64,000 nucleotides of DNA from Thermobrachium celere DSM 8682 (GCF_000430995.1 NZ_HF952018.1:1-64000); one strand, 5' to 3'. Shown: positions 53,562 to 62,552, counted from the first letter of the stretch. The notes: a model not told the origin generated them from the letters alone. Numbers and translations are program-made.

Positions 53562-54674
53562 TTATGAATTCAAAATTTCAATTGTTTCTACAGCTGTTTT
53601 CTTCCATGAATACATGCTACTTCTTTTTAGGGACTTTAGAACCATTTTAAAATACAAGGTCTCATCATTTAATAGAAGGAGCATTTTTTCTTTTATATCA
53701 TCCACATCATATGGATTAATATATAATGTATCTTCACCTAAAATTTCTGGTATAGATGTTTTATTTGAAGCTATAGTTGGTGTTCCACAGGCCATTGCTT
53801 CAAGAGGTGGAAGACCAAATCCCTCATAAAATGAAGGATAAACAAATATCTTTGCAGCGTTATAAAATATTGGTAGTTCCTCAACAGGAACATATCCTGT
53901 AAATATTACATCATCCTTTAGATTAAGCTTATATGATAGGTCCCTGTAATCATAGTAGGATCTGCCCTTTTTACCTAGTATAACAAGTTTAATAGGCTTT
54001 TTATATTTTTCCTTTAAAAGTGCAAAGGCCTGTATAAGTCCCTTTATGTTTTTTCTAGGGCTAAATCCACCAACATATAATATAAATTCTTCATCTATAC
54101 CATAATTTCTTTTAACAAAGTTTTTGCATACTTCTTTATCCATCGGAACATAGAATTCTTCTGCTGCAAGGTAGGTTACATATATTTTATCTTCAGGAAA
54201 ACCCAGCGTTTCTGAAATGTCCTTCTTTGAAAAGTTTGAAACGGTAATTATTCCATCAATCCTTTTTATTATTTGAGGAACTTCCTTAAGATAAATATCA
54301 AGATATTGTGGCCCTACAGTTTCAGGCATTTTATATGGAATGACATCATGAAGTGTTATAAAAAACTTGCACATCTTTTCAGAGGGTAGTCCTATACCGT
54401 TTTGTGGAACAAGATACACATCTATACCAGTGTTGCTTATTACATTAGGAATATATACATCTTCCCAGAAAGTATCTTTACTTCTATCATCAATAATATT
54501 TACTTTTATATTACTTGGAATATCCAAATCAGAGTTGTTTTCGTTTGGTAAAAAGAAGGTATAATTATTTATTTTGTCTAGCCTACAGATGTTATATATA
54601 AGCTGATATGTGTATGTGCCAATTCCAGTTCCACGATACCATCTTGCAGCACGTGCATCAATTCCTATTTTCAT
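53562..54674 (-). CDS. GT4-family glycosyltransferase (copy 2)
   Basis: A 370-residue GT-B glycosyltransferase closely related to the one at 49081. It has [20 protein letters not shown] at the start, [20 protein letters not shown] and [16 protein letters not shown] with the E-x7-E donor site. ATG after AAGGTGTAAAG. It is divergent from the cotS gene at 54826 as copy 1 is from cotS A, so the GT4/CotS pair appears duplicated. Confidence 0.9.
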   Translation of the reverse strand: MKIGIDARAARWYRGTGIGTYTYQLIYNICRLDKINNYTFFLPNENNSDLDIPSNIKVNIIDDRSKDTFWEDVYIPNVISNTGIDVYLVPQNGIGLPSEKMCKFFITLHDVIPYKMPETVGPQYLDIYLKEVPQIIKRIDGIITVSNFSKKDISETLGFPEDKIYVTYLAAEEFYVPMDKEVCKNFVKRNYGIDEEFILYVGGFSPRKNIKGLIQAFALLKEKYKKPIKLVILGKKGRSYYDYRDLSYKLNLKDDVIFTGYVPVEELPIFYNAAKIFVYPSFYEGFGLPPLEAMACGTPTIASNKTSIPEILGEDTLYINPYDVDDIKEKMLLLLNDETLYFKMVLKSLKRSSMYSWKKTAVETIEILNS

Positions 54675-54825
54675 CTTTACACCTTTATAAATAATTTCTA
54701 CTATATCATAATATGTATTAATTTATAAAATGTGAAAAAGGTATATAAGTAGTTTAATAAATTTATCTTTCTTTTGGAATAGTTGTATAAATTGTAACAT
54801 AAAAATGAATAAAGGGGGTGGAAGT

Positions 54826-55818
54826 ATGGTTAGAGAAACTGAAATATCAAATCAGTTTGGTTTTAGAATATATGATTGTATTCCTAAAAAGGGAGTGTAC
54901 CTATTAAAAACTGATAAAGGAGATAAGTGTTTAAAGAAAATATCCTATGGAATACAAAAATTAAATTACATCTACAAAGCTAAAAACCATATAATTGAAA
55001 ATGGTTTTGATAAGGTTGATAGATATAATCTTTCCCTTAATAATACACCTTATGCTTTAGTTAACGAAGACATCTATATTGTAACAGACTGGATTGATGG
55101 GAGAGAATGTGATTTTAAAGTATTAGATGATGTAAAGATTGCTGCAAGGACATTGGCAAAATTCCATATTGCAGCAAGGGGATTTGATTTAGAGGAAAAT
55201 TTAAAGGTTAGATGCGACATAGGGAAATTACCTTATACTTTGGAAAAGAGGCTTAGAACATTAAAGAAAATGAAGGATATGGCACATAAAAATAAAAAGA
55301 AGACTGAGTTTGATATGCTCTATTTATCTAATGTTGATAGTTTTTATGAACTTGCAAAGCAGGCATATGAAGCATTAAACTTAGAGGTTTATAAAGCCCT
55401 TTGTGAAAAATCATTAAGTGAAAAGGTTTTGTGCCATCATGATTATACTTATCATAATATATTAATAAAGAGTCCAGAAGAGGTGTATATTGTTGACTTT
55501 GATTATTTAAAATCTGAAGTACAAGTTTATGATTTATCTACTCTTATTGTTAAGACTTTAAAGAGAGTAGATTGGAATTTAGATTACGCAAAAGATATTT
55601 TAAAGGAATATACAAGTATTAAGGAACTTACAAGTGAAGAAAAGCATGTTCTAAAGGTTTTATTAAGATTTCCTCAGAGATTTTGGAGGCTTGCAAATAG
55701 GTATTATTATAAAGAGGCAACTTGGACAGAGACAACTTTCCTAAAGAAGATGAAGGAAATAGTTGATGAAAAGGAAAAATATTTAGAGTTCTTAAGCAAG
55801 TTAGATGAGATATTGTAA
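54826..55818 (+). CDS. cotS: CotS-family spore-coat kinase-like protein (C)
   Basis: A 330-residue CotS-type protein. LLKTDKGDKCLKKI (ATP-site Lys), IYIVTDWIDGRECD, FHIAARGFD, catalytic loop LCHHDYTYHNILI near 204-216 and VYIVDFDYLKSE near 222-233 are intact. ATG at 54826 after GGGGGTGGAAGT. It is a single-gene unit between GT4 copy 2 and yabG with a long terminator after it. A sigma-E or sigma-K promoter is expected but was not clearly read. Confidence 0.9.
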   Translation: MVRETEISNQFGFRIYDCIPKKGVYLLKTDKGDKCLKKISYGIQKLNYIYKAKNHIIENGFDKVDRYNLSLNNTPYALVNEDIYIVTDWIDGRECDFKVLDDVKIAARTLAKFHIAARGFDLEENLKVRCDIGKLPYTLEKRLRTLKKMKDMAHKNKKKTEFDMLYLSNVDSFYELAKQAYEALNLEVYKALCEKSLSEKVLCHHDYTYHNILIKSPEEVYIVDFDYLKSEVQVYDLSTLIVKTLKRVDWNLDYAKDILKEYTSIKELTSEEKHVLKVLLRFPQRFWRLANRYYYKEATWTETTFLKKMKEIVDEKEKYLEFLSKLDEIL

Positions 55819-55836
55819 GTATGTATAGAAAAACAA

Positions 55837-55901
55837 AAATGACATGAAGAAGGTTTAGATGTATTTTAAATACTTCTAACCTTATTCATGTCATTTATTT
55901 T
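55837..55901 (+). terminator. Long-stem terminator after cotS C
   Basis: AAATGACATGAA pairs with TTCATGTCATTT; AAGGTTTAGA and TCTAACCTT extend the stem; TTATTTTT follows. Confidence 0.85.
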
Positions 55902-55949
55902 TAACCTATTATTTAGTTATTTCATATTATATACAAAGGAGGTGAAGTT

Positions 55950-56822
55950 ATGGAGGAATTCAAAGTGGGGGACATTGTGGTAAGAAAATCCTATGGCGGA
56001 GATGTGTATTTTAAAATTATGGAAATAGTAAAAAAGCAGGATGGAAGCAATCTCTATATTTTAAAGGGCACAAACTATAGACTAATTGCTGATGCTCAAG
56101 AAGAAGATTTAGAAAAACCTCCTATGTCAAAGATAACAAAGGATGAGGATGAAAGTTTAAAGAGGGTAAATACCCTTATAAAAAAAGCTGTACTTCAGAG
56201 GAGAAATCAAGGGACCTTTCAGCGAATAAACACCCCGAGTACTAATTCTAATATAACCTTTGGACGACCGGGGAAGGTCCTTCATATAGATGGAGATATG
56301 GAATATTTAAATATATGCCTTAAGGGTTATAAACAGCTAGGAATTGAGGCGTATGGAAGGTTTGTACCAGAGGTCAGACAACCTGATGTTGTGTTGGAAC
56401 TTTTAAGTGAGATAAGGCCAGATATATTAGTTTTGACGGGGCATGATGCAATGCTAAAGGGAAGTCAGGATTATAAAAGTTTAGATAGCTACAGAAACTC
56501 AAGATATTTTGTAGAGGCTGTAAGAAGAGCAAGGGAATATGAGCCGTCTTATGATGATTTAGTTATATTTGCAGGTGCTTGTCAATCCTTCTATGAGGCA
56601 TTAATTGAGGCTGGAGCAAACTTTGCAAGTTCTCCTAACAGAGTTTTTATTCATGCTATGGATCCAGTTTTTATATGTGAGAAGATAGCATTTTCAAGTA
56701 TTTCCAAATTTTTAAATCCAAAGGAAATAGTTGATAGTACAATTACAGGAATAAAGGGTATAGGTGGGCTTGAAACTAGAGGTAAATACAGAGAAGGGCT
56801 ACCTAAATCACCTTATGCATAG
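55950..56822 (+). CDS. yabG: Sporulation-specific protease YabG
   Basis: A 290-residue coat-processing protease (peptidase family U57). N-terminal FKVGDIVVRKSYGGDVYFKI, the central VLHIDGDMEYLNICLKGYKQ, and segments GHDAM and FAGACQSFYEALIEAGANFA (Cys-containing) and FIHAMDPVF are the recognisable family regions. In Bacillus it cleaves coat proteins such as SafA and CotB; in clostridia it also processes preproSleB-type or CspBA proteins. ATG after GGAGGTGAAGTT. The family normally lies between ksgA and veg, as here in expanded form. Confidence 0.94.
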   Translation: MEEFKVGDIVVRKSYGGDVYFKIMEIVKKQDGSNLYILKGTNYRLIADAQEEDLEKPPMSKITKDEDESLKRVNTLIKKAVLQRRNQGTFQRINTPSTNSNITFGRPGKVLHIDGDMEYLNICLKGYKQLGIEAYGRFVPEVRQPDVVLELLSEIRPDILVLTGHDAMLKGSQDYKSLDSYRNSRYFVEAVRRAREYEPSYDDLVIFAGACQSFYEALIEAGANFASSPNRVFIHAMDPVFICEKIAFSSISKFLNPKEIVDSTITGIKGIGGLETRGKYREGLPKSPYA

Positions 56823-56833
56823 GTGGGGTGTTT

Positions 56834-58147
56834 ATGAAAATAATGGGTGTACCATTAAGAAACTTGGTTTTAAATAGCATTCTTGTTTTAGATTTAGATA
56901 TTTTTAATTTGCCCTTTGAGGTTTTAAAGGCTCTCATTACTCTAAAGAGAAGTGAACTTATAGTTCATGTAAAAAACTCAGGTTTTTATAAAAAAGAATA
57001 TTCAGGTAGTATAAACACTGATAAGTTTGATGAATTAGATAGTGATAAAAAGAGCATATTAAATAGGGCTTATGATGAAACAGAAGGGATTGTTGTTATA
57101 AACAATTCCGAACCAGTAGCACTCTTTTTTACTAAATGTTGTTGTGGTGGAACTGCAAATTCAGAGGCTATATTGGGATATAAAATTAATTATTTAAGGA
57201 AGGTTCTATGTAAAAGATGTAGTCAAAGGTGTGAGGAGATAAAAGTAGACTGTAGCAAAATAGCTGAAACTTTAGGATGTAAAATTAACTACAAAGAACA
57301 AATTAGGGAAATGATTAAAGATGTATCAAGGGATGATACTGGAAGGATTAGAAAATTAAATTTACTTGGAAAGGAGATTACGGGAGATAAATTAGTTGAA
57401 ATTTTAAATTTAAAGAGTAATAGGGTTTATTTTAAAGAAGACAGTATAGTATTTAAAGTATTAGGAGAAGGCCTAGGGCTTGGTATATGCATAGAAGGTG
57501 CATGTAGTATGGCCGGCGAAAATAAAGACTTTAAAGATATAATAGAATACTATTATACAGGAGTAGAATTTATTAAATTAGATGAGTATAAAATAATAAA
57601 TACTCTTGAGGGAAGGAAAATAGTGATAGATGCAGGTCACGGTGGAAGAGATTTAGGACATGTAAATGGAGATTTTGTAGAGAAGGATTTGAATTTAAAC
57701 ATTGCACTTAAATTATGTGAGCTATTAAAACTTAAGGGTGCAGAGTGTATCTTAACAAGGGAAAAGGATGAGGATGTTACACTTTCGGATAGAGTAAAAC
57801 TTATAAACAAAAGAAGGCCTGATATATTCATTAGCATACATCAAAATGGTTTTCCTCAAGAAAGCGTCAATGGAATTGAGGTCTACTGTTTTAAGGATGA
57901 TAAGGATGCATTAAATTTAGCAAATAAAATATTAAAAAGAATTTCAGAGGATGTAAAAATTAAAAATAGAGGTTGTAGGGATGGAGATTATTTTATATTG
58001 AGGGAAAGTAAGAGTACAGGTATTGTGGTTGAATGCTTATATATTACAGGTAATGTGGATAGTAAATTAATAAATGACGACAATTTAGATAAAATAGCAG
58101 AGGCTATGTTTAAAGGAATTTGTGAATATTTTGAGGTTAGTATTTAG
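56834..58147 (+). CDS. SpoIID-like domain fused to Amidase_3 (N-acetylmuramoyl-L-alanine amidase)
   Basis: A 437-residue fusion. Residues about 1-250 read like SpoIID: LPFEVLKALITLKRSEL, ALFFTKCCCGGTANSE, VLGEGLGLGICIEGACSMAG and IIEYYYTG. The catalytic Glu expected just before the LPFEVLKAL segment in SpoIID is not evident. Residues about 263-437 form Amidase_3 with zinc ligands at IDAGHGGRD (His), DFVEKDLN (Glu), FISIHQN (His) and VVECLYI (catalytic Glu). No signal peptide is seen. ATG at 56834 is used because the GTG at 56828 is part of the SD. A function in septal or cortex peptidoglycan hydrolysis during sporulation is inferred. Confidence 0.8.
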   Translation: MKIMGVPLRNLVLNSILVLDLDIFNLPFEVLKALITLKRSELIVHVKNSGFYKKEYSGSINTDKFDELDSDKKSILNRAYDETEGIVVINNSEPVALFFTKCCCGGTANSEAILGYKINYLRKVLCKRCSQRCEEIKVDCSKIAETLGCKINYKEQIREMIKDVSRDDTGRIRKLNLLGKEITGDKLVEILNLKSNRVYFKEDSIVFKVLGEGLGLGICIEGACSMAGENKDFKDIIEYYYTGVEFIKLDEYKIINTLEGRKIVIDAGHGGRDLGHVNGDFVEKDLNLNIALKLCELLKLKGAECILTREKDEDVTLSDRVKLINKRRPDIFISIHQNGFPQESVNGIEVYCFKDDKDALNLANKILKRISEDVKIKNRGCRDGDYFILRESKSTGIVVECLYITGNVDSKLINDDNLDKIAEAMFKGICEYFEVSI

Positions 58148-58200
58148 TTGTGGTAATGCCAAGATGTTTATAAAATGTCTTGGCATTACCACAACTTTTT
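58147..58200 (+). terminator. Strong terminator after the SpoIID-amidase gene
   Basis: An 18-bp perfect stem (GTTGTGGTAATGCCAAGA and complement) with a 13-base loop and TTTTT. The last base of the stop codon is in the stem. Confidence 0.92.
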
Positions 58201-58301
58201 GTCAAACTTAATAATAGCATATTTACATGAGTATTTAAGAGATTTAAAGAAGATAGAGGATGTTAATAAAAAATTTAAAAATAGTAAACATAAAATAATC
58301 G

Positions 58302-58330
58302 TTGACTTTAGGTAAAAATGCTGTTAAAAT
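58302..58330 (+). promoter_or_regulatory. Upstream sigma-A promoter of veg
   Basis: TTGACT (58302-58307), 17-base spacer, TAAAAT (58325-58330). Confidence 0.65.
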
Positions 58331-58342
58331 AAATTATTTTAT

Positions 58343-58371
58343 TTGACAAAATAAAGTTGTTGGAGTAAAAT
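58343..58371 (+). promoter_or_regulatory. Downstream sigma-A promoter of veg
   Basis: TTGACA (58343-58348), 17-base spacer, TAAAAT (58366-58371). The B. subtilis veg promoter is a classical strong sigma-A promoter; two in tandem here fit high expression. Confidence 0.75.
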
Positions 58372-58398
58372 TGTATTTGTGGAAAGAGGGTGTTTGTT

Positions 58399-58656
58399 AT
58401 GAAGGGAAGAGAACTTTTAGAAGCCATCAAAAAAAATATCGATGAGCATGTAGGCGAAAAGGTTCTTTTAAAGGCAAACAACGGTAGAAAAAAGGTTTTA
58501 GTTAAAGAAGGAATATTAGAGCAAACATACCCAAATATATTCGTAGTTAGAGTTGAAGCAAGTGACAATACAACAAGAGTAATATCATACAGCTATTCCG
58601 ACATATTAACTAAAAATGTTCAAATAGTTTTTGAAAACAACGAAGTGGCAATTTGA
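58399..58656 (+). CDS. veg: Veg family protein
   Basis: An 85-residue protein (MKGRELLEAIKKNIDEHVGE...). Family signatures GEKVLLKANNGRKKV, EGILEQTYPNIFVVRV and VISYSYSDILTKNVQIVF are intact. Veg stimulates biofilm-gene expression in B. subtilis and its fold is SH3-like; the molecular target is uncertain. ATG at 58399 follows AAAGAGGGTGTTTGTT. It is transcribed from two tandem sigma-A promoters and followed by two hairpins. Confidence 0.96.
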   Translation: MKGRELLEAIKKNIDEHVGEKVLLKANNGRKKVLVKEGILEQTYPNIFVVRVEASDNTTRVISYSYSDILTKNVQIVFENNEVAI

Positions 58657-58667
58657 CGTAAATATAA

Positions 58668-58702
58668 AAATTTAGGCTGCATTCTGCAGCCTAAATTTTT
58701 TT
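58668..58702 (+). terminator. Terminator of veg
   Basis: AAATTTAGGCTGCA-TTC-TGCAGCCTAAATTT plus T run. Confidence 0.93.
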
Positions 58703-58710
58703 GACAAAAA

Positions 58711-58744
58711 ACACAAAAACCACCGGGGTGGGTGGTTTTTGTGT
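58711..58744. terminator. Second hairpin after veg
   Basis: ACACAAAAACCACC and GGTGGTTTTTGTGT, 14 bp, with a 6-base loop. There is no following T run on the plus strand; T-rich sequence lies on its left on the minus strand side (TTTTTGTCAA). Confidence 0.6.
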
Positions 58745-58993
58745 GGGGTTATGGGTTTGGCAGCTTATTTTTAAAATAGGGGGATAAAAGATTAAGGTTT
58801 CTTTAGGGTATTGAGAATTTATGAGAGGTTATATGGTCATCAACAATTATTTATTTTAAACAAAATAAGAAAAATGTCAATATATATCGAAAAAAGAAGT
58901 AATATTAAAAAAATTCTTTAAATAATGTTTTAGTCATAAAAAAACTACAGGCATTATATACTATATTAGGTAATTTAGGGTGGGAGGGATATA
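58745..58993 (+). promoter_or_regulatory. Intergenic region upstream of sipL with candidate sigma-E promoter
   Basis: The gap between veg and sipL is 337 bases; after the two hairpins no gene is seen. A candidate sigma-E promoter is GTCATAA (58933-58939) and CATTATAT (58952-58959), 12 bases apart, close to known sigma-E elements and 34 bases before the sipL ATG. Mother-cell expression of sipL is known in C. difficile. The assignment here rests on one motif reading. Confidence 0.4.
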
Positions 58994-60556
58994 ATGTCAT
59001 TAGAATTAATTAGAGATATGCTTAGCTACGAAAGAATAATTTCAGAAGGTTCAAGTCAAACAATGGTAAGTGGTGATATTGTAATTGACGAGATGAACCC
59101 AGAGATAGATAAGATACTAAGCGTTGATGGAGAAGTTACTTCAGTTGAAACTACTGTACTTGAGGATAAAGTTTTAGTAGATGGAAGAATGTCCTTTAAG
59201 ATACTTTATGCATCAAGGGGTGAGAGAGCAGAAGTAAAGATTCAAAAGGCAGATACTAATTTTAAACATTATGTACAGGCACCAATGGCAGCTCCTAATA
59301 TGGTTTGCAAAGTTGTTCCTTCAATTGAAACTCTTGAATATGAAATTGTATCGGATAAGAAATTAAAGGTTAATGCAGTTGTAGTTTTAAAGGCTGTTGT
59401 TTTTGAAAAATGTCAAGTAGAAACAATAGTAGATATTAAGGGGCAGGATCTTCAATCTCTTAAGGATACAATGAAGGTTTGCGAATTTGTATCTGATGAT
59501 ACATCAAAGGTTATAGTAAAGGGAAACCTAGAACTTCCTCAAGAAAAGGGAGAATTTGCAAACATACTTAAACTTTCAGCACATGTTCATAAGAAGGATA
59601 TTTTAATTCAAGATGGCAAGCTTGTTGTAAATGCATGTGTTCTTTCAAGAGTTTTATTTGAAACTACAAATAATGTATTAATGTCTCAAGATGTTGATAT
59701 TGCCTTTACTAATGAAGTGATGATAGAAAAATTAAAACCAAATATGAAGTGTGATGTATCCTTTAGAATAACAGATGTAGATTATAAAGTATTAGAAAAT
59801 GAAGCAGGAGCAAAGCAGAATTTAGAAATTCAAATATCATTAGATGTAAATGTTAAGACATATAATGAAAGAACTATTGAAAGAACTGTTGATGCCTTTA
59901 CATCAACTTCAAGATTTGAATTTATTAGAGATAATATAAACTCAATAGGATATTATGGTGAAGGCGTTGACAGTCAAACAATAAAAGAGAGAATTACAAT
60001 AGATGATGAGCTTGATGGTATAAGAGATATTGTATATGTAGATGCAAAACCAATATTAACAGAGGTAAAGATTGTAGAGGACAAGGTAGTTTGTGATGGT
60101 GTTCTTGATGTTTGTGCAGTTTATAGAGCAGAAAAGGAAGAAGAGGAGCTTGTAAGCTACAGAGAAGAGATACCATTTAAAGCAGCTGTTTCAATAGATG
60201 GTGCAAAGATAGATATGATTGAGGATGCTGTTGTTAATTTAGAATATCTATCCTTTGACAAGGCATCCCAAAGAGAAATAGATATTAAGGCAATAGTTGA
60301 GGTAGTTGCAAAGCTATATAGTAAGATGGGATTTGATATTGTTAAGAATATAGAAGAGATAGATATAGAAGATAGTCTAAAGAACATGCCAAGCTTAGTT
60401 TTATATGTAGTTCAGCCAAAGGATACATTGTGGAAGATTGCTAAGAAATATTGTACTTCAGTTGATGATATAGTAAAGCTTAATGATATAGAAAATCCTG
60501 ATTTGATTATGCCAGGAATGAAGCTATTAATTCCAAAGAAGGGATTTATGAAATAG
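58994..60556 (+). CDS. sipL: SipL-like spore morphogenetic protein (SPOCS/DUF3794 repeats plus LysM)
   Basis: A 520-residue protein with three SPOCS (DUF3794) repeats (about residues 30-140, 165-280 and 320-430; INSIGYYGEGVDSQTI lies between) and a C-terminal LysM (about 470-517; YVVQPKDTLWKIAKKYC and IMPGMKLLIP). Length and order match SipL, which in C. difficile binds SpoIVA through the LysM and links coat to cortex. SD GGGAGG. No signal peptide, consistent with mother-cell cytoplasmic assembly. It sits where sspF or yabH neighbours lie in Bacillus. Confidence 0.9.
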   Translation: MSLELIRDMLSYERIISEGSSQTMVSGDIVIDEMNPEIDKILSVDGEVTSVETTVLEDKVLVDGRMSFKILYASRGERAEVKIQKADTNFKHYVQAPMAAPNMVCKVVPSIETLEYEIVSDKKLKVNAVVVLKAVVFEKCQVETIVDIKGQDLQSLKDTMKVCEFVSDDTSKVIVKGNLELPQEKGEFANILKLSAHVHKKDILIQDGKLVVNACVLSRVLFETTNNVLMSQDVDIAFTNEVMIEKLKPNMKCDVSFRITDVDYKVLENEAGAKQNLEIQISLDVNVKTYNERTIERTVDAFTSTSRFEFIRDNINSIGYYGEGVDSQTIKERITIDDELDGIRDIVYVDAKPILTEVKIVEDKVVCDGVLDVCAVYRAEKEEEELVSYREEIPFKAAVSIDGAKIDMIEDAVVNLEYLSFDKASQREIDIKAIVEVVAKLYSKMGFDIVKNIEEIDIEDSLKNMPSLVLYVVQPKDTLWKIAKKYCTSVDDIVKLNDIENPDLIMPGMKLLIPKKGFMK

Positions 60557-60564
60557 TGTTTTAT

Positions 60565-60600
60565 AGCCTTGTCACCTTAAACTAGATGACAAGGCTTTTA
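60565..60600 (+). terminator. Terminator of sipL
   Basis: AGCCTTGTCA and TGACAAGGCT with a 12-base loop, then TTTATTA. Confidence 0.82.
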
Positions 60601-60661
60601 TTATATATTTGCAGGAATTTTTAACCTTATGTATAATTGTATATACGAAGGGAGGATTTTT

Positions 60662-61510
60662 ATGATTATAGAATGTCCTGCAAAGATTAACCTTTCACTT
60701 GATGTGGTTGGTAAAAGAGAAGATGGGTATCATCTGCTTCAGATGATAATGCAGACTATAGCTTTATATGATAGGGTAAAAATAACTAAAAATAATGAGA
60801 TGGTTATAACGTGTAATAAAATAGATGTACCATGTGATAGAAGTAATATAGCCTATAGAGCAGTAGAGGTAATGAAGGAAAAATTTAATATAGAGGATAA
60901 CTTCAAAATAGAAATAGAAAAAAACATTCCTGTTGCAGCAGGACTAGCAGGTGGAAGCACAAATGCTGCAGCAGTAATTAAAGGATTAAATGATATGTAT
61001 TCTTTAAATCTTTCAATTGATCAAATGAAGGAAATAGGTTTAAAACTGGGTGCAGATGTTCCCTTCTTTTTTGAAGGGGGAACATGTCTTGCAGAGGGAA
61101 TAGGTGAAAAGCTAACAAAGTTAAATGATGTATCATGTCACCTTGTGGTTGCAAAGCCTCCAATAAATGTTTCAACAAAATATGTATATCAAAATCTAAA
61201 ATTAGATGAAATAGCAGTTCATCCAGATACCAAAAGAATAATACAGTATATTAACTCAAACGATATAAGGTCGCTGGCTGAATCAATGGTAAATGTTTTA
61301 GAAACAGTAACTGTAAGAGAATATCCAGTTATTTTTGAGATTAAAAATATAATGATGGAATTTGGAGCATTAGGAAGCCTTATGAGTGGAAGTGGACCAT
61401 CGGTATTTGGTATTTTTGAGGATAAGGCTGATGCTCTAAAATGCCACAATAGATTGAGAGATTATATAAAGGAAGTTTTTGTTGTAAGTACTATAAATAG
61501 AGGGGTGTAA
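60662..61510 (+). CDS. ispE: 4-diphosphocytidyl-2-C-methyl-D-erythritol kinase
   Basis: A 282-residue GHMP kinase of the MEP pathway for isoprenoid (and undecaprenyl carrier) synthesis. Segments CPAKINLSLDVVGKREDGYH, NIPVAAGLAGGSTNAAAV (GHMP ATP loop, near 91-108), LGADVPFFFEGGTCLAEGIG and LMSGSGPSVFGIFE are intact. ATG at 60662 with GGGAGG is chosen; a longer frame upstream lacks an SD. It follows sipL after a terminator and leads a two-gene unit with the nucleotidyltransferase. Confidence 0.96.
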   Translation: MIIECPAKINLSLDVVGKREDGYHLLQMIMQTIALYDRVKITKNNEMVITCNKIDVPCDRSNIAYRAVEVMKEKFNIEDNFKIEIEKNIPVAAGLAGGSTNAAAVIKGLNDMYSLNLSIDQMKEIGLKLGADVPFFFEGGTCLAEGIGEKLTKLNDVSCHLVVAKPPINVSTKYVYQNLKLDEIAVHPDTKRIIQYINSNDIRSLAESMVNVLETVTVREYPVIFEIKNIMMEFGALGSLMSGSGPSVFGIFEDKADALKCHNRLRDYIKEVFVVSTINRGV

Positions 61511-61513
61511 AAT

Positions 61514-62248
61514 ATGGTAAATGCTTTAATTCTTGCTGGTGATAGGGGAGAGGATGGGGTTTCTAAGGCTCTCTTGAGGATAGGTCAAAAATATATGATA
61601 GAATATATAATAGATGCACTTAATGGGTGTGCTAATGTTAAGGATATATATATAGTTTGTGATGAAAATGTTGAAAACAAGATATCAAGTAAGGTTAAAG
61701 GGTGTATAAGGCCAAGAGAGGGTATAATAGAAAATATACAATCCGCATCTGAATATATAAAGGATAAAAATACTCCACTTATTATTTGTACTGCAGATAT
61801 TCCACTTGTAAGTTCAGAGGCAGTGGATGATTTTATAATTGAATGTGAAAGCAAAAACATAGATGTGGGTTATCCTATAATTGATAAAAGGTTAAACGAT
61901 GTAAAATACCCAGATGTAAAAAGAACCTATGTAAAGATGAAGGAAGGAACATACACAGGCGGAAATATTATATATATAAAGATGGAAGTAATAGATAAGT
62001 TTACAGATAAGGCTAAACAGTTAGTTCAATATAGAAAAAAACCTCTTAAAATGAGCAGAATTTTAGGACTTACATTTTTATTAAGATTAGCTTTAGGGAA
62101 ATTAACAATTCCTGCTGTTGAAAGTAAAATTGGTAGGATGTTTGATGTAAATGGCAAAGCAATACTCACAAAATACCCAGAAATAGGAAATGACGTCGAT
62201 AAACAAGAGGATATAGATTTTGTAAAGAAGTATTTAAATATTGTATAG
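61514..62248 (+). CDS. MobA-like/NTP-transferase family protein
   Basis: A 244-residue nucleotidyltransferase-fold protein. The N-terminus VNALILAGDRGEDGVSKALL has the shape of the NTP-binding loop but differs from the usual GGxGxRxG; LIICTADIPLVSSEAV near residues 93-108 carries the metal-binding Asp; YTGGNIIYIK follows. Function unknown; a sugar or cofactor nucleotidyltransferase is likely. It starts three bases after ispE. Confidence 0.82.
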   Translation: MVNALILAGDRGEDGVSKALLRIGQKYMIEYIIDALNGCANVKDIYIVCDENVENKISSKVKGCIRPREGIIENIQSASEYIKDKNTPLIICTADIPLVSSEAVDDFIIECESKNIDVGYPIIDKRLNDVKYPDVKRTYVKMKEGTYTGGNIIYIKMEVIDKFTDKAKQLVQYRKKPLKMSRILGLTFLLRLALGKLTIPAVESKIGRMFDVNGKAILTKYPEIGNDVDKQEDIDFVKKYLNIV

Positions 62249-62250
62249 TT

Positions 62251-62287
62251 AGATCCACTTTGGTTTTACCAAAGTGGATCTTTTTTT
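62251..62287 (+). terminator. Terminator of ispE unit
   Basis: AGATCCACTTTGG-TTTTA-CCAAAGTGGATCT followed by a T run. Confidence 0.93.
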
Positions 62288-62335
62288 GAATAAATATCTT
62301 TTAGTGTAGTAAAACTAATTTAAAGAGGTGGTGCT

Positions 62336-62542
62336 ATGTTTATATTGAAGTTTTTTAAGAACTATTTTGACTTTAATGTAATGCTATTATTTTTAATAAC
62401 AGTATTATTTTTATACATCGATTCAAAGGAATACAAACAAAATGGAAAACAAAAGGAGTATAAGTTCTGCAGGTTCTTTATGTATCTATATACGATAATT
62501 GCAATAATAGGGTACATACTTTATTTAAAACTAGAAATATAG
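62336..62542 (+). CDS. Small membrane protein, 68 residues
   Basis: A two-helix protein (about residues 12-30 and 46-65) with a basic loop DSKEYKQNGKQKEYK between them. SD AGAGGTGGTGCT and a ten-base gap to the GerA-family gene suggest co-transcription. No family name is certain; small membrane proteins of this size are common next to spore germination genes. Confidence 0.65.
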   Translation: MFILKFFKNYFDFNVMLLFLITVLFLYIDSKEYKQNGKQKEYKFCRFFMYLYTIIAIIGYILYLKLEI

Positions 62543-62552
62543 GGGTGATTAA

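Noticed and set aside
58745-58993. Hidden small gene between veg and sipL
   Set aside because: No frame with SD and start gives a plausible protein; the region is AT-rich and looks like promoter DNA.
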